From JAUVKA01 sp964465145 (GTDB lineage Bacteria > Bacteroidota > Bacteroidia > Bacteroidales > UBA12481): a stretch of 37,210 nt of DNA. Positions within the stretch are counted from its first letter, which is position 1. Each line of letters begins with the position of its first letter. The stretch covers positions 1 to 37,210 of the forward strand of contig CAYXJR010000045.1 of the NCBI GenBank assembly GCA_964465145.1, read 5' to 3'. Below, in pieces: positions 6,635 to 14,998 of this stretch. Position numbers and translations under genes: made by a program. The notes beneath the pieces were generated by a model. The model ran no database searches. It was not told where the DNA came from and saw nothing but the letters and a program-made list of their open reading frames with translations.

Positions 6635-8455
6635 ATGAGGGTCCTAGTCCTAACTTTCTTTTTGATTGCAGGGCTTGTCCTTTCCTCAAGCTGTAAACGA
6701 AGCGATCCAGAAGCCCCTGTCCCCCCATTGGCTGTTGTTTCATTATCGCCTGATACACTGTTTACCACAACAATGCTAAGGTTTGATTGCTCACTATCGG
6801 AGCCTGGAAACGAGCAGGATAAGATCTATTTCCGGTGGGATTGGAACAGTGACGGTATTTGGGATGAAGAATTTTCCAATGACCCGGTTTTTATGCACCG
6901 TTTTTATTCAAAAGGAACCCACAGTTTATCAATGGAAGCTCTTAATTCATCGGGATTAACAGATACCTCTAATTTCCTTGTAACCGTTGAACAGGGCTAT
7001 TCAAACCCAAGGGCCCTGTTTAAACTGATACCTGAATCGGGGAACAGGATTACTGAATTTACTTTTGATGCTTCTCTTACCCAGGACGACGAAGATTCCC
7101 TGGATCAGCTGGTGTTTAAATGGGACTGGAATGGAGATGGGATATGGGACACAGGGTTCAGCTCCAAAGCCATTGTCAAGCACACCTATTTCGAGATAGG
7201 CTCCTTTCAGCCAGTCCTTGAGGTAAAGGATCCAACCGGAAGAACAAGCATATATAAACAAGATCTTGAAGTAAATCAGACCAATCCGGATCTGCATGTT
7301 GAATTTAGCTGGAGCCCCTTGCATCCTCTACAGGAGGATACAGTATTGTTTGATGCTTCACTTTCATATAATCCTGTTGACCCTGATAATGTATTACTTT
7401 ATTACTGGAAATTTGATTTGGGAGAGCCTTTAAAAAGTGGCAAATGGCTTGGTCCCTTCCACGAACCAATAATTACACAGGTTTTTACAATGGAATTTGA
7501 GTACACCGCTACCTTAAAAATTGTGGATGTTAATAGTCTGGAAAAACAACTTGTACAACCTGTTCGAGTGTTTCATCTAAACCGGCCGCCTGTTCCGATG
7601 TTCAAAATAGGAACAAAACTTGGCAACCTCACCACCCAGTTTTATCTGGATGCATGGCCAACCTCTGATATTGAGGATCTGCCAACAGCTATTAAAGTCC
7701 GATGGGATTTTGATGGAGACAAGAGTTGGGATACGGAATTCAGCGGGGAAAAGTATTACTATCACCGTTTTTCTTCTCCTGGGACTTACCAGATCATTCT
7801 TGAGGCTATTGACACACAAGGATTGAAAGATACTACCTCAGTCTATGTAGATGTATCTGCTGGAACCAATGAGACTGGATTAATCATTGACCGTCGATAT
7901 GATGCTGAAAGTTTCTATCCGACAGTAAAAATTGGGGACCAATGGTGGATGGCAAAAAATATGGCTTACGAACCAGGGAACTTAACCAATAAAATTGATA
8001 CCCTCCGATCTATGTGTCAAAAATGTGGATATTATGGTTTACATTATACAGCCTATTCAGCAGCCAGTATGAATATGAGGGAAGGTGCCCAGGGGATATG
8101 CCCAAAAGGATGGCATCTTCCCACCAGGAAGGATTGGGAAATCCTGATCTCTACCATAGGAGGCTATTCCTCAGCATCAGAATTGTTATTGGGTGGTTCC
8201 ACCGATTTCAATGCCCTATTTGCTGGCTGGGGTGAAAAAAAAATAAAGTCACTTGAAGGAGGTGGTACAGAAACAAAATGGGAATTTATTGGCCAGGGTT
8301 CTATTACTTATTTCTGGTCATCTACACCCCTTAAACCTGCTCCTCCTGCTTATAGTCATTGGAATATCGCTATGTTAAAAGGAGAAGATAAGATATATCC
8401 AGGATACTCCGGCAATGCCAATTTCTTATCAGTGAGATGTATAAAAAATGAATAG
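6635..8455 (+). CDS. PKD-repeat lipoprotein with C-terminal FISUMP domain
   Basis: From ATG 6635 the product is 606 residues (an upstream in-frame TTG at 6608 only adds sequence from short gataatcct repeats). The signal ends in lipobox VLSSSC. At least four PKD-like immunoglobulin-fold domains follow, marked by RWDWNSDGIWDEEFS, KWDWNGDGIWDTGFS and RWDFDGDKSWDTEFS, whose D-x-N-x-D-G loops look calcium-binding. The C-terminal 190 residues match the Fibrobacter succinogenes major paralogous (FISUMP) domain: VKIGDQWWMAKNM, CPKGWHLPTRKDWE, YFWSST and FLSVRCI. These are outer-surface lipoproteins of unknown ligand; PKD and FISUMP modules usually serve adhesion or display. It overlaps the next lipoprotein gene by 8 bases, implying translational coupling. 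Confidence 0.85.
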   Translation: MRVLVLTFFLIAGLVLSSSCKRSDPEAPVPPLAVVSLSPDTLFTTTMLRFDCSLSEPGNEQDKIYFRWDWNSDGIWDEEFSNDPVFMHRFYSKGTHSLSMEALNSSGLTDTSNFLVTVEQGYSNPRALFKLIPESGNRITEFTFDASLTQDDEDSLDQLVFKWDWNGDGIWDTGFSSKAIVKHTYFEIGSFQPVLEVKDPTGRTSIYKQDLEVNQTNPDLHVEFSWSPLHPLQEDTVLFDASLSYNPVDPDNVLLYYWKFDLGEPLKSGKWLGPFHEPIITQVFTMEFEYTATLKIVDVNSLEKQLVQPVRVFHLNRPPVPMFKIGTKLGNLTTQFYLDAWPTSDIEDLPTAIKVRWDFDGDKSWDTEFSGEKYYYHRFSSPGTYQIILEAIDTQGLKDTTSVYVDVSAGTNETGLIIDRRYDAESFYPTVKIGDQWWMAKNMAYEPGNLTNKIDTLRSMCQKCGYYGLHYTAYSAASMNMREGAQGICPKGWHLPTRKDWEILISTIGGYSSASELLLGGSTDFNALFAGWGEKKIKSLEGGGTETKWEFIGQGSITYFWSSTPLKPAPPAYSHWNIAMLKGEDKIYPGYSGNANFLSVRCIKNE

Positions 8456-9455
8456 ATTAAAGAGATACAGGTTTTTTATAATAAGTTTAACCCTGATGGG
8501 TCTGTTTTTACAGTCCTGTGAGGAAGATATTCAGTTGTTTACAAGCCCAAAATTTGTACCTGTTGTCTATTGTTTGCTCAATCCACAGGATTCCATTCAG
8601 ACAGTTAGGGTATCGAGGGTGTTCCAGGATAGGAAGCAATTGACAGATTGGGAACAAACTTATGATGGATATTTGAATGATTCTACCAAGCGAATATATA
8701 TTGAAAGTATAGGGGAGCATGGTGATCGTACGGTTATTGATTTTTCATACTCACAGTCGTTCCGTACCTGCAACGATACTCTTTTCGCGTGTACTGATTT
8801 ATATACATGCAAACTAAAGCCCAGTCATTTAATCGATTACAGTTTGTATGTATACTTTCCCGAAACAAAAACCATGGCTTCGGCGAAAATAAAGCCGATA
8901 GCACCTGTCCAACTGATTGATCCGGCTATTGTCCCGGGAAGAAAGATGGTAATCGATCCAACGCAGGCCTATGTGATCAGATGGTTTGGTTCCCCCGGTA
9001 CAGCTTATTATCAGGGGATATTCCATATTAATTATTTGGAAAAAAAATCGGATGAGATTGTAAGTAAAACAATTTCTATGCCCCTTAATGCTGTTCTTCA
9101 ATATCCTGACGAAGCTATTTTTAGTCAGAATGTAAATGGCACCCACCTCCTTAAAACCCTGAAGGATAGTATTCCGGTTTTGGATAGTGTCAGTCGCAAA
9201 ATAGTGGATTTTGATTTTACCTTTATCTACGGTGGTATTGAGTTGGCTTTGTTCTCCAATTCAGGGATTAATCCTTTAGGTCTGTCCGACAGAGTTTCTG
9301 ATTACAGCAACCTCGATAATGCAAGGGGAGTATTTTCATCAATATCCAGATTACATGTTTATAGAATTCCACTGGCTGATCAGTCAGTAGATACTATTTC
9401 AATGAATCCCTTGACCAGAAACCTGAACTTTTTAACCAGCAATGAGAATTTTTAA
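8448..9455 (+). CDS. DUF4249-like lipoprotein
   Basis: The 335-residue protein has a lipoprotein signal (LMGLFLQSC). Its early segment VPVVYCLLNPQDSIQTVRVSR is typical of DUF4249-type lipoproteins, with an unstructured start and then a beta-sandwich opening. The late segment SDYSNLDNARGVFSS corresponds to the family's conserved stretch near the C terminus. Members are encoded near TonB-dependent or surface proteins in Bacteroidota and their function is unknown. ATG 8448 overlaps the PKD/FISUMP stop, and its own 3' end overlaps the following small lipoprotein gene by 14 bases. The three genes are probably one transcript encoding an envelope assembly. Confidence 0.7.
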   Translation: MNRLKRYRFFIISLTLMGLFLQSCEEDIQLFTSPKFVPVVYCLLNPQDSIQTVRVSRVFQDRKQLTDWEQTYDGYLNDSTKRIYIESIGEHGDRTVIDFSYSQSFRTCNDTLFACTDLYTCKLKPSHLIDYSLYVYFPETKTMASAKIKPIAPVQLIDPAIVPGRKMVIDPTQAYVIRWFGSPGTAYYQGIFHINYLEKKSDEIVSKTISMPLNAVLQYPDEAIFSQNVNGTHLLKTLKDSIPVLDSVSRKIVDFDFTFIYGGIELALFSNSGINPLGLSDRVSDYSNLDNARGVFSSISRLHVYRIPLADQSVDTISMNPLTRNLNFLTSNENF

Positions 9456-9897
9456 AATAAATATTAGGAAACTTCTTGGTGCTATTTTAATAGGATTAAT
9501 TCTATTCTCATGTGAAGATGAAACCCCAATGGAAGGATTTGAAGGTATTTTACTTCCTGAAAACCATGGAATTATGGAGGTTGATTTCGAGCTTCCTGAA
9601 TATAATTTAATCCAGAATGGGATCAGAAGGGTTGATCTGGCAGTCTGTAACACCATGTATGAAATGAACCGGGGAATTTTCTTCTACCATTCTAATGTGT
9701 CAGACGCAAAACAGGTTTATCAGATTGTTCTGCCAGAAGGCAAATATTTTTACCAGGCTGTCATTACCTGTTCCCTTGGTGGTGACTCTTGTGTGATGGG
9801 AGGCTTTCCATACGGCCAAGGCGGCATGAAATATGCTTTTGATCAGGTTGTGATTATTAAAGGTGAAATAACCCGGTCGATGCCGTCGTTTCAGTAG
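9442..9897 (+). CDS. Small lipoprotein of unknown function
   Basis: The 151-residue product starts with a basic stretch and lipobox LILFSC. It then shows a beta-rich domain with three cysteines (AVCNTMY, ITCSLGG, DSCVMGG) and a glycine-rich loop (GGFPYGQGGMKYAF). The phrase VYQIVLPEGKYFYQAVITC looks like one edge strand of a transthyretin- or Ig-like sandwich. I recognise no family. It overlaps the DUF4249-like gene by 14 bases, so it belongs to the same operon. Its TAG stop is positions 9895-9897, inside a palindromic repeat. Confidence 0.7.
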   Translation: MRIFKINIRKLLGAILIGLILFSCEDETPMEGFEGILLPENHGIMEVDFELPEYNLIQNGIRRVDLAVCNTMYEMNRGIFFYHSNVSDAKQVYQIVLPEGKYFYQAVITCSLGGDSCVMGGFPYGQGGMKYAFDQVVIIKGEITRSMPSFQ

Positions 9898-9971
9898 GGA
9901 CGAATATTTGCGTCCGAAAATCGGAACCAGAATACCATAATGACATGAAGGACGCAATTATGCGTCCCTAC
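9894..9971. repeat. Paired palindromic repeat between convergent genes
   Basis: Two related half-elements face each other: 9894-9915 begins gtagggacg and 9950-9971 ends cgtccctac. Each half is itself nearly palindromic (ggacg...cgtcc), and the outer ends are complementary. It belongs to the same family as the repeats at 2706 and 6428. It carries the stop codon of the upstream lipoprotein gene and ends four bases before the stop of the convergent YD-repeat gene, so it may act as a bidirectional transcript end. Confidence 0.75.
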
Positions 9972-9975
9972 GTAT

Positions 9976-10812
9976 TTATTCGAAGAATTCATACCGGTAT
10001 TCCTTCGTAAATTCCAGGTTGACTTCTTTGGTCATCCGGCCATCTTCATCATATTCGAAGCGGCTCTGGTATTCAAGCTCATTATCAGCCAAATATCGTT
10101 CTTCCAGAACGGTTCTTCCATTCAGATCATATTCATAATTAAAGGAGTATTTCCCTGATATGTTTTGTTTGATTACCTGCCCATTCTCATCATAATCCAT
10201 TTTCAGGAAGTCAGACAAGACACCTTTTCGGTTACGGTTAGCCCGGAAGATAATGTTTTTGTTTTCATCATACTGGTATTCCGTCACTAGAAAAAGTTTA
10301 CGTTTATTATCGAGTTGTTTTCTTGTTACCAGGTAGCCATTTTCATTATAAATGAATTCAAATGCCTCCTTGAGTTTGTTCCTGTAATCAAAAACTTCGC
10401 GAGAGAGAATTTTCCCCGAATGATCATTTTGCACAAGTTCTCTGGATTCAAGTTCGCCATTTTCATCTTCTTCTATCCATTCTTCGGTATGCTTCTCCTC
10501 ATCTTTTTTCGTATATTGTATGGCTGTGGATTCATCCTGGTAATTGATCTCAATCCGATCGATGCTGCCATCTTCATTCCTCATGTATTTTTTATGCTCG
10601 GATACTATTTCTCCGTCCAGCCAGATTATCTCTTCCAACAGGCGATTCTCATCATCATATTTTGAGATGGTTTTATTCTGAACACTAGCGTCTTCCTCAA
10701 ATTCGATATTCTCAATTACATTGCCATTTTCATCAAACTTGCTCAACTCGCTGGTATATGAGCTTCCATCGAGGTTTATTGTTATAACTTCAAGCTTTTT
10801 TGGTTTGCGCAT
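9976..10812 (-). CDS. YD/RHS-like repeat protein, acidic, no signal peptide
   Basis: The 278-residue protein is made almost wholly of 18-25-residue repeats with a Y-D-E-N-G core: KFDENGNVIE, KYDDENRLLEE, IYNENGYLVTRK, QYDENKNIIFR, DYDENGQVIKQ, EYDLNGRTVLEE and EYDEDGRMTKE. This is the beta-hairpin pattern of YD (RHS-type) repeats, without the usual RHS core or toxin tip. It lacks a signal peptide, which is odd for such repeats. Its ATG overlaps the 3' end of the PAP2 gene by 23 bases, so it is last in the hpt-adk-obgE operon. Very acidic stretches (KKDEEKHTEEWIEEDENGE) may be disordered. Function unknown. Confidence 0.65.
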   Translation of the reverse strand: MRKPKKLEVITINLDGSSYTSELSKFDENGNVIENIEFEEDASVQNKTISKYDDENRLLEEIIWLDGEIVSEHKKYMRNEDGSIDRIEINYQDESTAIQYTKKDEEKHTEEWIEEDENGELESRELVQNDHSGKILSREVFDYRNKLKEAFEFIYNENGYLVTRKQLDNKRKLFLVTEYQYDENKNIIFRANRNRKGVLSDFLKMDYDENGQVIKQNISGKYSFNYEYDLNGRTVLEERYLADNELEYQSRFEYDEDGRMTKEVNLEFTKEYRYEFFE

Positions 10813-11374
10813 AGGTTTGTATTTTTTTCTGTGTCCAATTGTGTACCATAAGCATTAACCAGCCGATAAATAGGCCGAGAAGGATTCCGCCAATAACATC
10901 ACCAGGATAATGCACGCCCAGGTATATTCTGCTATAGCTAATTATCAGGGCCCATGCCATTATTATCAGGGTAAAGGGTTTTCGATTAATCAATCCGGCA
11001 GATATCATCAATAGCCCAAAGGCATTAGCAGCATGGGAGGAAACAAAACCGAACTGGCCACCGCAGTGATCCGCAACCAGCCTGACCTGGCCAATCAGGA
11101 GGGGCTCATGACAGGGACGCAGGCGTTGAAAAACCTCCTTGAACATATGAACTGAAGTCTGGTCAGTTAACAGGATGGTGATTATTATAAATACAAAGCT
11201 CAAAAGCCCCCGGGTTCCCGACCTTTTAATAAGATATATTGCCAGAGCGAGATAGACCGGGACCCAAATCCAACTGCTGCTTAAAAAAATCATTACTGGG
11301 TCCAGCGCAGGAACACCTCCCTGGTTTATTAACAGGAATAATCTTTGGTCTAATTCAATAAGGGTGTGAAGCAT
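10790..11374 (-). CDS. PAP2-family membrane phosphatase (undecaprenyl-diphosphatase-like)
   Basis: The 194-residue polytopic membrane protein shows the three phosphatidic-acid-phosphatase motifs: KEVFQRLRP (K-x6-RP), SSHAANAFG (the PSGH-type motif with its His), and SRIYLGVHYPGD (SR-x5-H-x3-D). It has about six hydrophobic segments. Such enzymes in Bacteroidota dephosphorylate undecaprenyl diphosphate or lipid-linked phosphates at the outer face of the inner membrane. Its ATG lies 3 bases after the obgE stop and its 3' end overlaps the YD gene, so it is within the operon. Confidence 0.85.
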   Translation of the reverse strand: MLHTLIELDQRLFLLINQGGVPALDPVMIFLSSSWIWVPVYLALAIYLIKRSGTRGLLSFVFIIITILLTDQTSVHMFKEVFQRLRPCHEPLLIGQVRLVADHCGGQFGFVSSHAANAFGLLMISAGLINRKPFTLIIMAWALIISYSRIYLGVHYPGDVIGGILLGLFIGWLMLMVHNWTQKKIQTYAQTKKA

Positions 11375-11377
11375 GGT

Positions 11378-12367
11378 TTATTCCTTGAGCGCTTGCCAGA
11401 TCATGTTTTTCACGGAGTCTAAATTTTGACTGGTGACAGAAGAAAAGAATTCATAGCGGAGATCGGGAAGATCTTTCTTGATCTCTTTCATCAGTTCATC
11501 GTCTAACAGGTCAGACTTCGATATTCCCAATATTCGTCTTTTATCCAGAAGTTCCGGGTTGTATTCTTCTAATTCTTTGATAAGAACCTCATATTCCTCC
11601 CTGATGTTATTGCTATCAGCAGGTATCACAAATAGAAGGACAGAATTTCGTTCAATGTGCCGTAAGAATCTTAATCCCAAACCTTTGCCCTCATGAGCCC
11701 CTTCGATTATCCCCGGGATATCTGCCATGACAAAAGATAAATTATCATGATAGACTACAATACCAAGTTGAGGGACCAATGTTGTAAAAGGGTAATTGGC
11801 GATCTTGGGTTTGGCGGAGCTCACCACTGAGAGCAGGGTAGATTTTCCGGCATTAGGAAATCCAACCAGTCCAACATCTGCAAGTACTTTAAGCTCCAGT
11901 ATCTTCCAGCCTTCTTCAGCTGGCTCCCCAGGTTGTGCGTAACGGGGAGTTTGGTTGGTAGCGGATTTGAAATGTACATTGCCCTGACCTCCCTGGCCTC
12001 CCGGAGCGATTATCCTTTCTTCTCCGTCCTGTGTTATCTCAAAGAGAAACTCTTCTGTTTCGGCATCTTTGGCAATAGTGCCGAGAGGGACCTCAATGTA
12101 TGCGGATTTACCATCAGATCCTGTTTTTTGAGATTTACTCCCGCTGAATCCGTTTTCAGCGAAAACATGCCGGTTATATTTCAGGTGAAGCAATGTCCAA
12201 AGCTGGGCATTACCCTTAACAATAACGTGCCCCCCGTGCCCTCCATCACCACCATCGGGACCTCCTTTGGCGATGTATTTTTCGCGACGCAGATGGGCAG
12301 AACCGGCTCCGCCCTTTCCTGATCGGCAGAAAATTTTGACATAGTCGATGAAATTGTTTTTTGACAT
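11378..12367 (-). CDS. obgE: Obg-family GTPase
   Basis: The 329-residue protein has the glycine-rich Obg fold at the N terminus (RSGKGGAGSAHLRREKY and GGPDGGDGGHGGHVI). A GTPase domain follows with G1 GFPNAGKST (about 168-176), switch II DIPGIIEGAHEGKGLG and G4 SKSD. The C-terminal extra domain found in some bacteria is absent, so the length is at the short end of the family. Obg proteins bind the large ribosomal subunit and act in ribosome assembly and growth control. It sits 9 bases downstream of adk. Confidence 0.96.
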   Translation of the reverse strand: MSKNNFIDYVKIFCRSGKGGAGSAHLRREKYIAKGGPDGGDGGHGGHVIVKGNAQLWTLLHLKYNRHVFAENGFSGSKSQKTGSDGKSAYIEVPLGTIAKDAETEEFLFEITQDGEERIIAPGGQGGQGNVHFKSATNQTPRYAQPGEPAEEGWKILELKVLADVGLVGFPNAGKSTLLSVVSSAKPKIANYPFTTLVPQLGIVVYHDNLSFVMADIPGIIEGAHEGKGLGLRFLRHIERNSVLLFVIPADSNNIREEYEVLIKELEEYNPELLDKRRILGISKSDLLDDELMKEIKKDLPDLRYEFFSSVTSQNLDSVKNMIWQALKE

Positions 12368-12376
12368 AGGCGAAGA

Positions 12377-12955
12377 TCAGGCCAAAAGGCTTTCAATATT
12401 CTCAATCAATCGATTGGTGATTTCATCGACCTTACCCACTCCGTTAATGGCGAAAAATTTATCCTGTTCTGAATAATAGTGAATCAGTGGCTCGGTTTTC
12501 TCGTGATAGATTTGGATACGGTTTTCAATGGTATCATTATTGACATCATCGGTGCGCCCTGAGGTTAAACCCCTGTTTATCAAGCGGGAAACAAGTTCAT
12601 CATAGGGTACAACCAGTGCTATTACCGCCGTTATGGTTTCCTTTCTTTTGTTGAGGAGAGTTTCCAGTGTGCATGCCTGAGAGATAGTTCGAGGATAACC
12701 ATCCAGAATGATCCCTCGTTTGTCCTTGTGAGAATTCATGCGTCTTTCTATCATCCCAATCATGATTTTATCGGGCACCAGTTCACCCTGGTTCATAAAT
12801 TTTTGGGCTTCGATCCCCAATGGTGTTTGATTGGTTACTGCAGTTCGCAAAATATCTCCGGTAGCCAGGTAGGCAAGGTTAAAATGCTCAATCAGTTTTT
12901 GAGATTGAGTGCCTTTGCCCACACCTGGGGGGCCAAAAAGTATTAGATTGATCAT
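12377..12955 (-). CDS. adk: Adenylate kinase
   Basis: From ATG 12955 the protein has 192 residues and begins MINLILFGPPGVGKGTQSQK, placing the P-loop at 7-15; an in-frame start 24 bases upstream would add an unlikely MYKKHNYL tail and overlap hpt. Other marks are ATGDILR (AMP binding), GIILDGYPRT and the R-x-x-DD core in LTSGRTDDVNNDT. This is the short form without the zinc LID. It converts ATP and AMP into two ADP. It follows hpt by 16 bases, so nucleotide salvage and energy charge genes are grouped. Confidence 0.95.
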   Translation of the reverse strand: MINLILFGPPGVGKGTQSQKLIEHFNLAYLATGDILRTAVTNQTPLGIEAQKFMNQGELVPDKIMIGMIERRMNSHKDKRGIILDGYPRTISQACTLETLLNKRKETITAVIALVVPYDELVSRLINRGLTSGRTDDVNNDTIENRIQIYHEKTEPLIHYYSEQDKFFAINGVGKVDEITNRLIENIESLLA

Positions 12956-12971
12956 CAAGTAATTATGTTTT

Positions 12972-13505
12972 TTATACAATGGTAAATATTCCTTTAAGGT
13001 TCCGGCCGTAGCCGTTATAATCCAAACCGTAACCTACAATGAAATCATTTGGTATATTTAAACCAATGTAATCAATGGTAAAATCTTCCTGAAAGGCATC
13101 CGGTTTGAATAACAAACTTGCGATGTGAATGTTTTCCGGACCAAGTTCCTCCAATTGTCGGATCATGCTTTTCATGCTAATGCCAGTATCTATTATATCC
13201 TCTATTACAACAACCTCTCTGCCCTGAATGCTTTCATTCAGGCCGATTATTTTTTTAACTAGTCCGGATGATTCTGATCCCTCATAGGAGGCCAGTTTAA
13301 CGAAGGAAATGGAGCAAGGGAAATCCAAACGCTTAAAAAGGTCAGAGGCAAAAATAAAGGCACCGTTGAGGACAGCAATAAAAAGCGGGTCTTTACCATG
13401 GAAATCACGATTAAGATTCCCGGCAATCCTGTCAACAGCATCAAGAATATCTCGCTCAGGAATGCTGAGCCTGAAAGTTTTGTCAAATACTTTTACAATA
13501 TCCAT
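12972..13505 (-). CDS. hpt: Hypoxanthine phosphoribosyltransferase
   Basis: From ATG 13505 the protein has 177 residues (MDIVKVFDKTFRLS...). The PRPP-binding motif VVVIEDIIDTGIS is clear, and LNGAFIFASDL and VGYGLDYNGYGRNL are the pyrophosphate-loop and purine-binding hood segments of this family. It salvages hypoxanthine (and often guanine) to IMP or GMP. An in-frame codon upstream at 13559 would add non-conserved residues, so the internal ATG is preferred. It is the first gene of the minus-strand operon and stands back to back with purE, a de novo purine gene. Confidence 0.93.
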   Translation of the reverse strand: MDIVKVFDKTFRLSIPERDILDAVDRIAGNLNRDFHGKDPLFIAVLNGAFIFASDLFKRLDFPCSISFVKLASYEGSESSGLVKKIIGLNESIQGREVVVIEDIIDTGISMKSMIRQLEELGPENIHIASLLFKPDAFQEDFTIDYIGLNIPNDFIVGYGLDYNGYGRNLKGIFTIV

Positions 13506-13537
13506 ACCGGGATGGTCAAATGAAATTTTGTACCTTG

Positions 13538-13545
13538 CAAATCTA
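13538..13545 (-). promoter_or_regulatory. Candidate -7 box for the hpt operon
   Basis: On the minus strand this reads tagatttg, matching the Bacteroidota TAnnTTTG box, 33 bases upstream of the hpt ATG. No TTTG lies at the ideal upstream distance (the nearest is TTTA at 24), so this is a moderate candidate. Confidence 0.4.
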
Positions 13546-13650
13546 TAAAAACATAGCATAAATCATACTTAAATAAAACATTGAGTATTTGAAAATTGAA
13601 TATGTGCAGATGTAACAAACATGAAGAAAATCCATCAATAAATTAATGTC

Positions 13651-14163
13651 ATGCAAGCAAAAGTGAGTATTATCATGGGAAGTACTTCAGATCTTCCTGT
13701 AATGGAAGCTGCGGCGAAAACCCTGGATGAATTTGAGATCCCATTTGAAATTAATGCTTTGTCGGCTCACAGAACACCAGAGGAAGCCATGGAATTTGCC
13801 AAAGGAGCATATAACAGAGGAATTCGTGTGATCATAGCAGGTGCTGGAGGAGCAGCTCATCTACCCGGTGTGATCGCAGCTTTGACTCCAATGCCTGTGA
13901 TTGGTGTACCAATTAAATCGTCCAATTCGATCGATGGGTGGGACTCAATACTATCCATTCTTCAGATGCCCTCAGGCATCCCTGTGGCCACGGTGGCTCT
14001 CGACGGGGCAAAAAATGCAGCGATTCTGGCTGCACAGATCCTGGCCACGGGTGACCCTGTTATCCTAGCCAAGGTTACAGCATTCAAAGCCAGTCTTGCC
14101 GAAAAGATAGTTAAAGCCAATGAGGAGTTAAAAGAGATAAAGTTTAAATTTAAAACGAACTAG
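13651..14163 (+). CDS. purE: N5-carboxyaminoimidazole ribonucleotide mutase
   Basis: The 170-residue protein carries the class I PurE signatures: IIMGSTSDLPVM, LSAHRTPE with the catalytic His, GAGGAAHLPG and LSILQMPSGIPV. It converts N5-CAIR to CAIR in de novo purine synthesis and normally forms an octamer. It is divergent from hpt across a 145-base spacer. A perfect stem with a T run follows the stop and is probably its terminator. Confidence 0.96.
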   Translation: MQAKVSIIMGSTSDLPVMEAAAKTLDEFEIPFEINALSAHRTPEEAMEFAKGAYNRGIRVIIAGAGGAAHLPGVIAALTPMPVIGVPIKSSNSIDGWDSILSILQMPSGIPVATVALDGAKNAAILAAQILATGDPVILAKVTAFKASLAEKIVKANEELKEIKFKFKTN

Positions 14164-14179
14164 TTTTCCATTTTCGGTC

Positions 14180-14226
14180 AAAGGGTTCATCTATACTGTT
14201 AAAAAGTATTGATGAACCCTTTTTTA
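14180..14226 (+). terminator. Terminator-like hairpin after purE that contains the next start codon
   Basis: Arms 14180-14191 (aaagggttcatc) and 14211-14222 (gatgaacccttt) pair perfectly over 12 bp with a 19-base loop, and a run of T follows from 14220. The ATG of the following gene (14212-14214) sits in the 3' arm, so folding the RNA would hide that start. Confidence 0.75.
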
Positions 14227-14985
14227 TTTATTTTTTCTCTGATTGCCCTGCTCCTGTTGCCCATTAGTGTTAATTCACAGGTTGGAGCTGTATATTCTGA
14301 TCCTGTTCACCCCCTCAGGCTGTTAAGTGAAACTCCCGGTCAGGAAAGATCCCTGCAGATAAGTTATGCAAGCCCATACGGGATAGCTTCCCTGGCAGAT
14401 TTCGGGATTGCTTATTATCAGCCTGTTAAAAGGGGAGTAATAATTGCTGATTTAAACTGGCTGGGGCTTACTGGGTACTACAAATACCATATTGGTTTAG
14501 GTTATGCCATTGTTCCGGGCAAATCTTTTATGGCCGGACTCAGCCTTCATGCCGAAATATTACCCGGATTGGATCCCGGGCACCGCAGGATTATTCCCGG
14601 ATCCTCAATCTTCACCTGCTTCAATTACCGGGAAATGATTATTACACGCTTACGCCTGGATAACCTGACCGCTATGTTTGCATCCCCTGGTTTTCCTCTG
14701 AGAGAGGCACTCTTTTCAGCAAGCACAAGATTGACGGCCAGGGATGATATCAATATTATTTGCGGATTAAGCTATGCGAAAGGACGAAGTCCGCTTTTCC
14801 GTGCAGGTATTTCCATCCTGGCTATGACCAAACACGAAATTGCTGCCGGGATGCAAAGCGGGCCGGCCGGGTTCTGGGTCGCTTACAGGCTTTCATTGAT
14901 TAAGCTTGATTTTCTTTTTACTATCCAAACCAGCGGGGTGTTTGGATATGAGCCCGGGACTTCCCTGAAATTCTTCCTTGATTGA
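14212..14985 (+). CDS. Outer-membrane beta-barrel-like protein of unknown function
   Basis: The 257-residue product starts with signal peptide MNPFLFIFSLIALLLLPISV, so ATG 14212 is firm even though it lies in the purE terminator stem. The remainder is rows of amphipathic strands with aromatic girdles (IADLNWLGLTGYYKYHIGLGY, SFMAGLSLHAEIL, LFRAGISILAM, GFWVAYRLSLIKLDF). It ends in a phenylalanine-rich strand typical of outer-membrane barrels. It resembles the PorV/PorQ-type barrels in style but I cannot assign it. It is 13 bases upstream of the HhH-barrel gene, so the pair is probably co-expressed. Confidence 0.65.
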   Translation: MNPFLFIFSLIALLLLPISVNSQVGAVYSDPVHPLRLLSETPGQERSLQISYASPYGIASLADFGIAYYQPVKRGVIIADLNWLGLTGYYKYHIGLGYAIVPGKSFMAGLSLHAEILPGLDPGHRRIIPGSSIFTCFNYREMIITRLRLDNLTAMFASPGFPLREALFSASTRLTARDDINIICGLSYAKGRSPLFRAGISILAMTKHEIAAGMQSGPAGFWVAYRLSLIKLDFLFTIQTSGVFGYEPGTSLKFFLD

Positions 14986-14998
14986 TAAAAGGCTTGTA

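Noticed and set aside
11057..11059. Frameshift suspicion at the PAP2/YD gene overlap region
   Set aside because: All three PAP2 motifs are in one frame and the 23-base overlap at 10790-10812 is ordinary operon overlap.
11510..11530. Unusual G4 motif SKSD in ObgE
   Set aside because: Obg proteins of this phylum commonly show T/S-K-S-D here instead of NKxD, so it is not a defect.
13560..13650. Purine riboswitch between hpt and purE
   Set aside because: The spacer is too short and lacks the paired stems and loop motifs of the purine aptamer.
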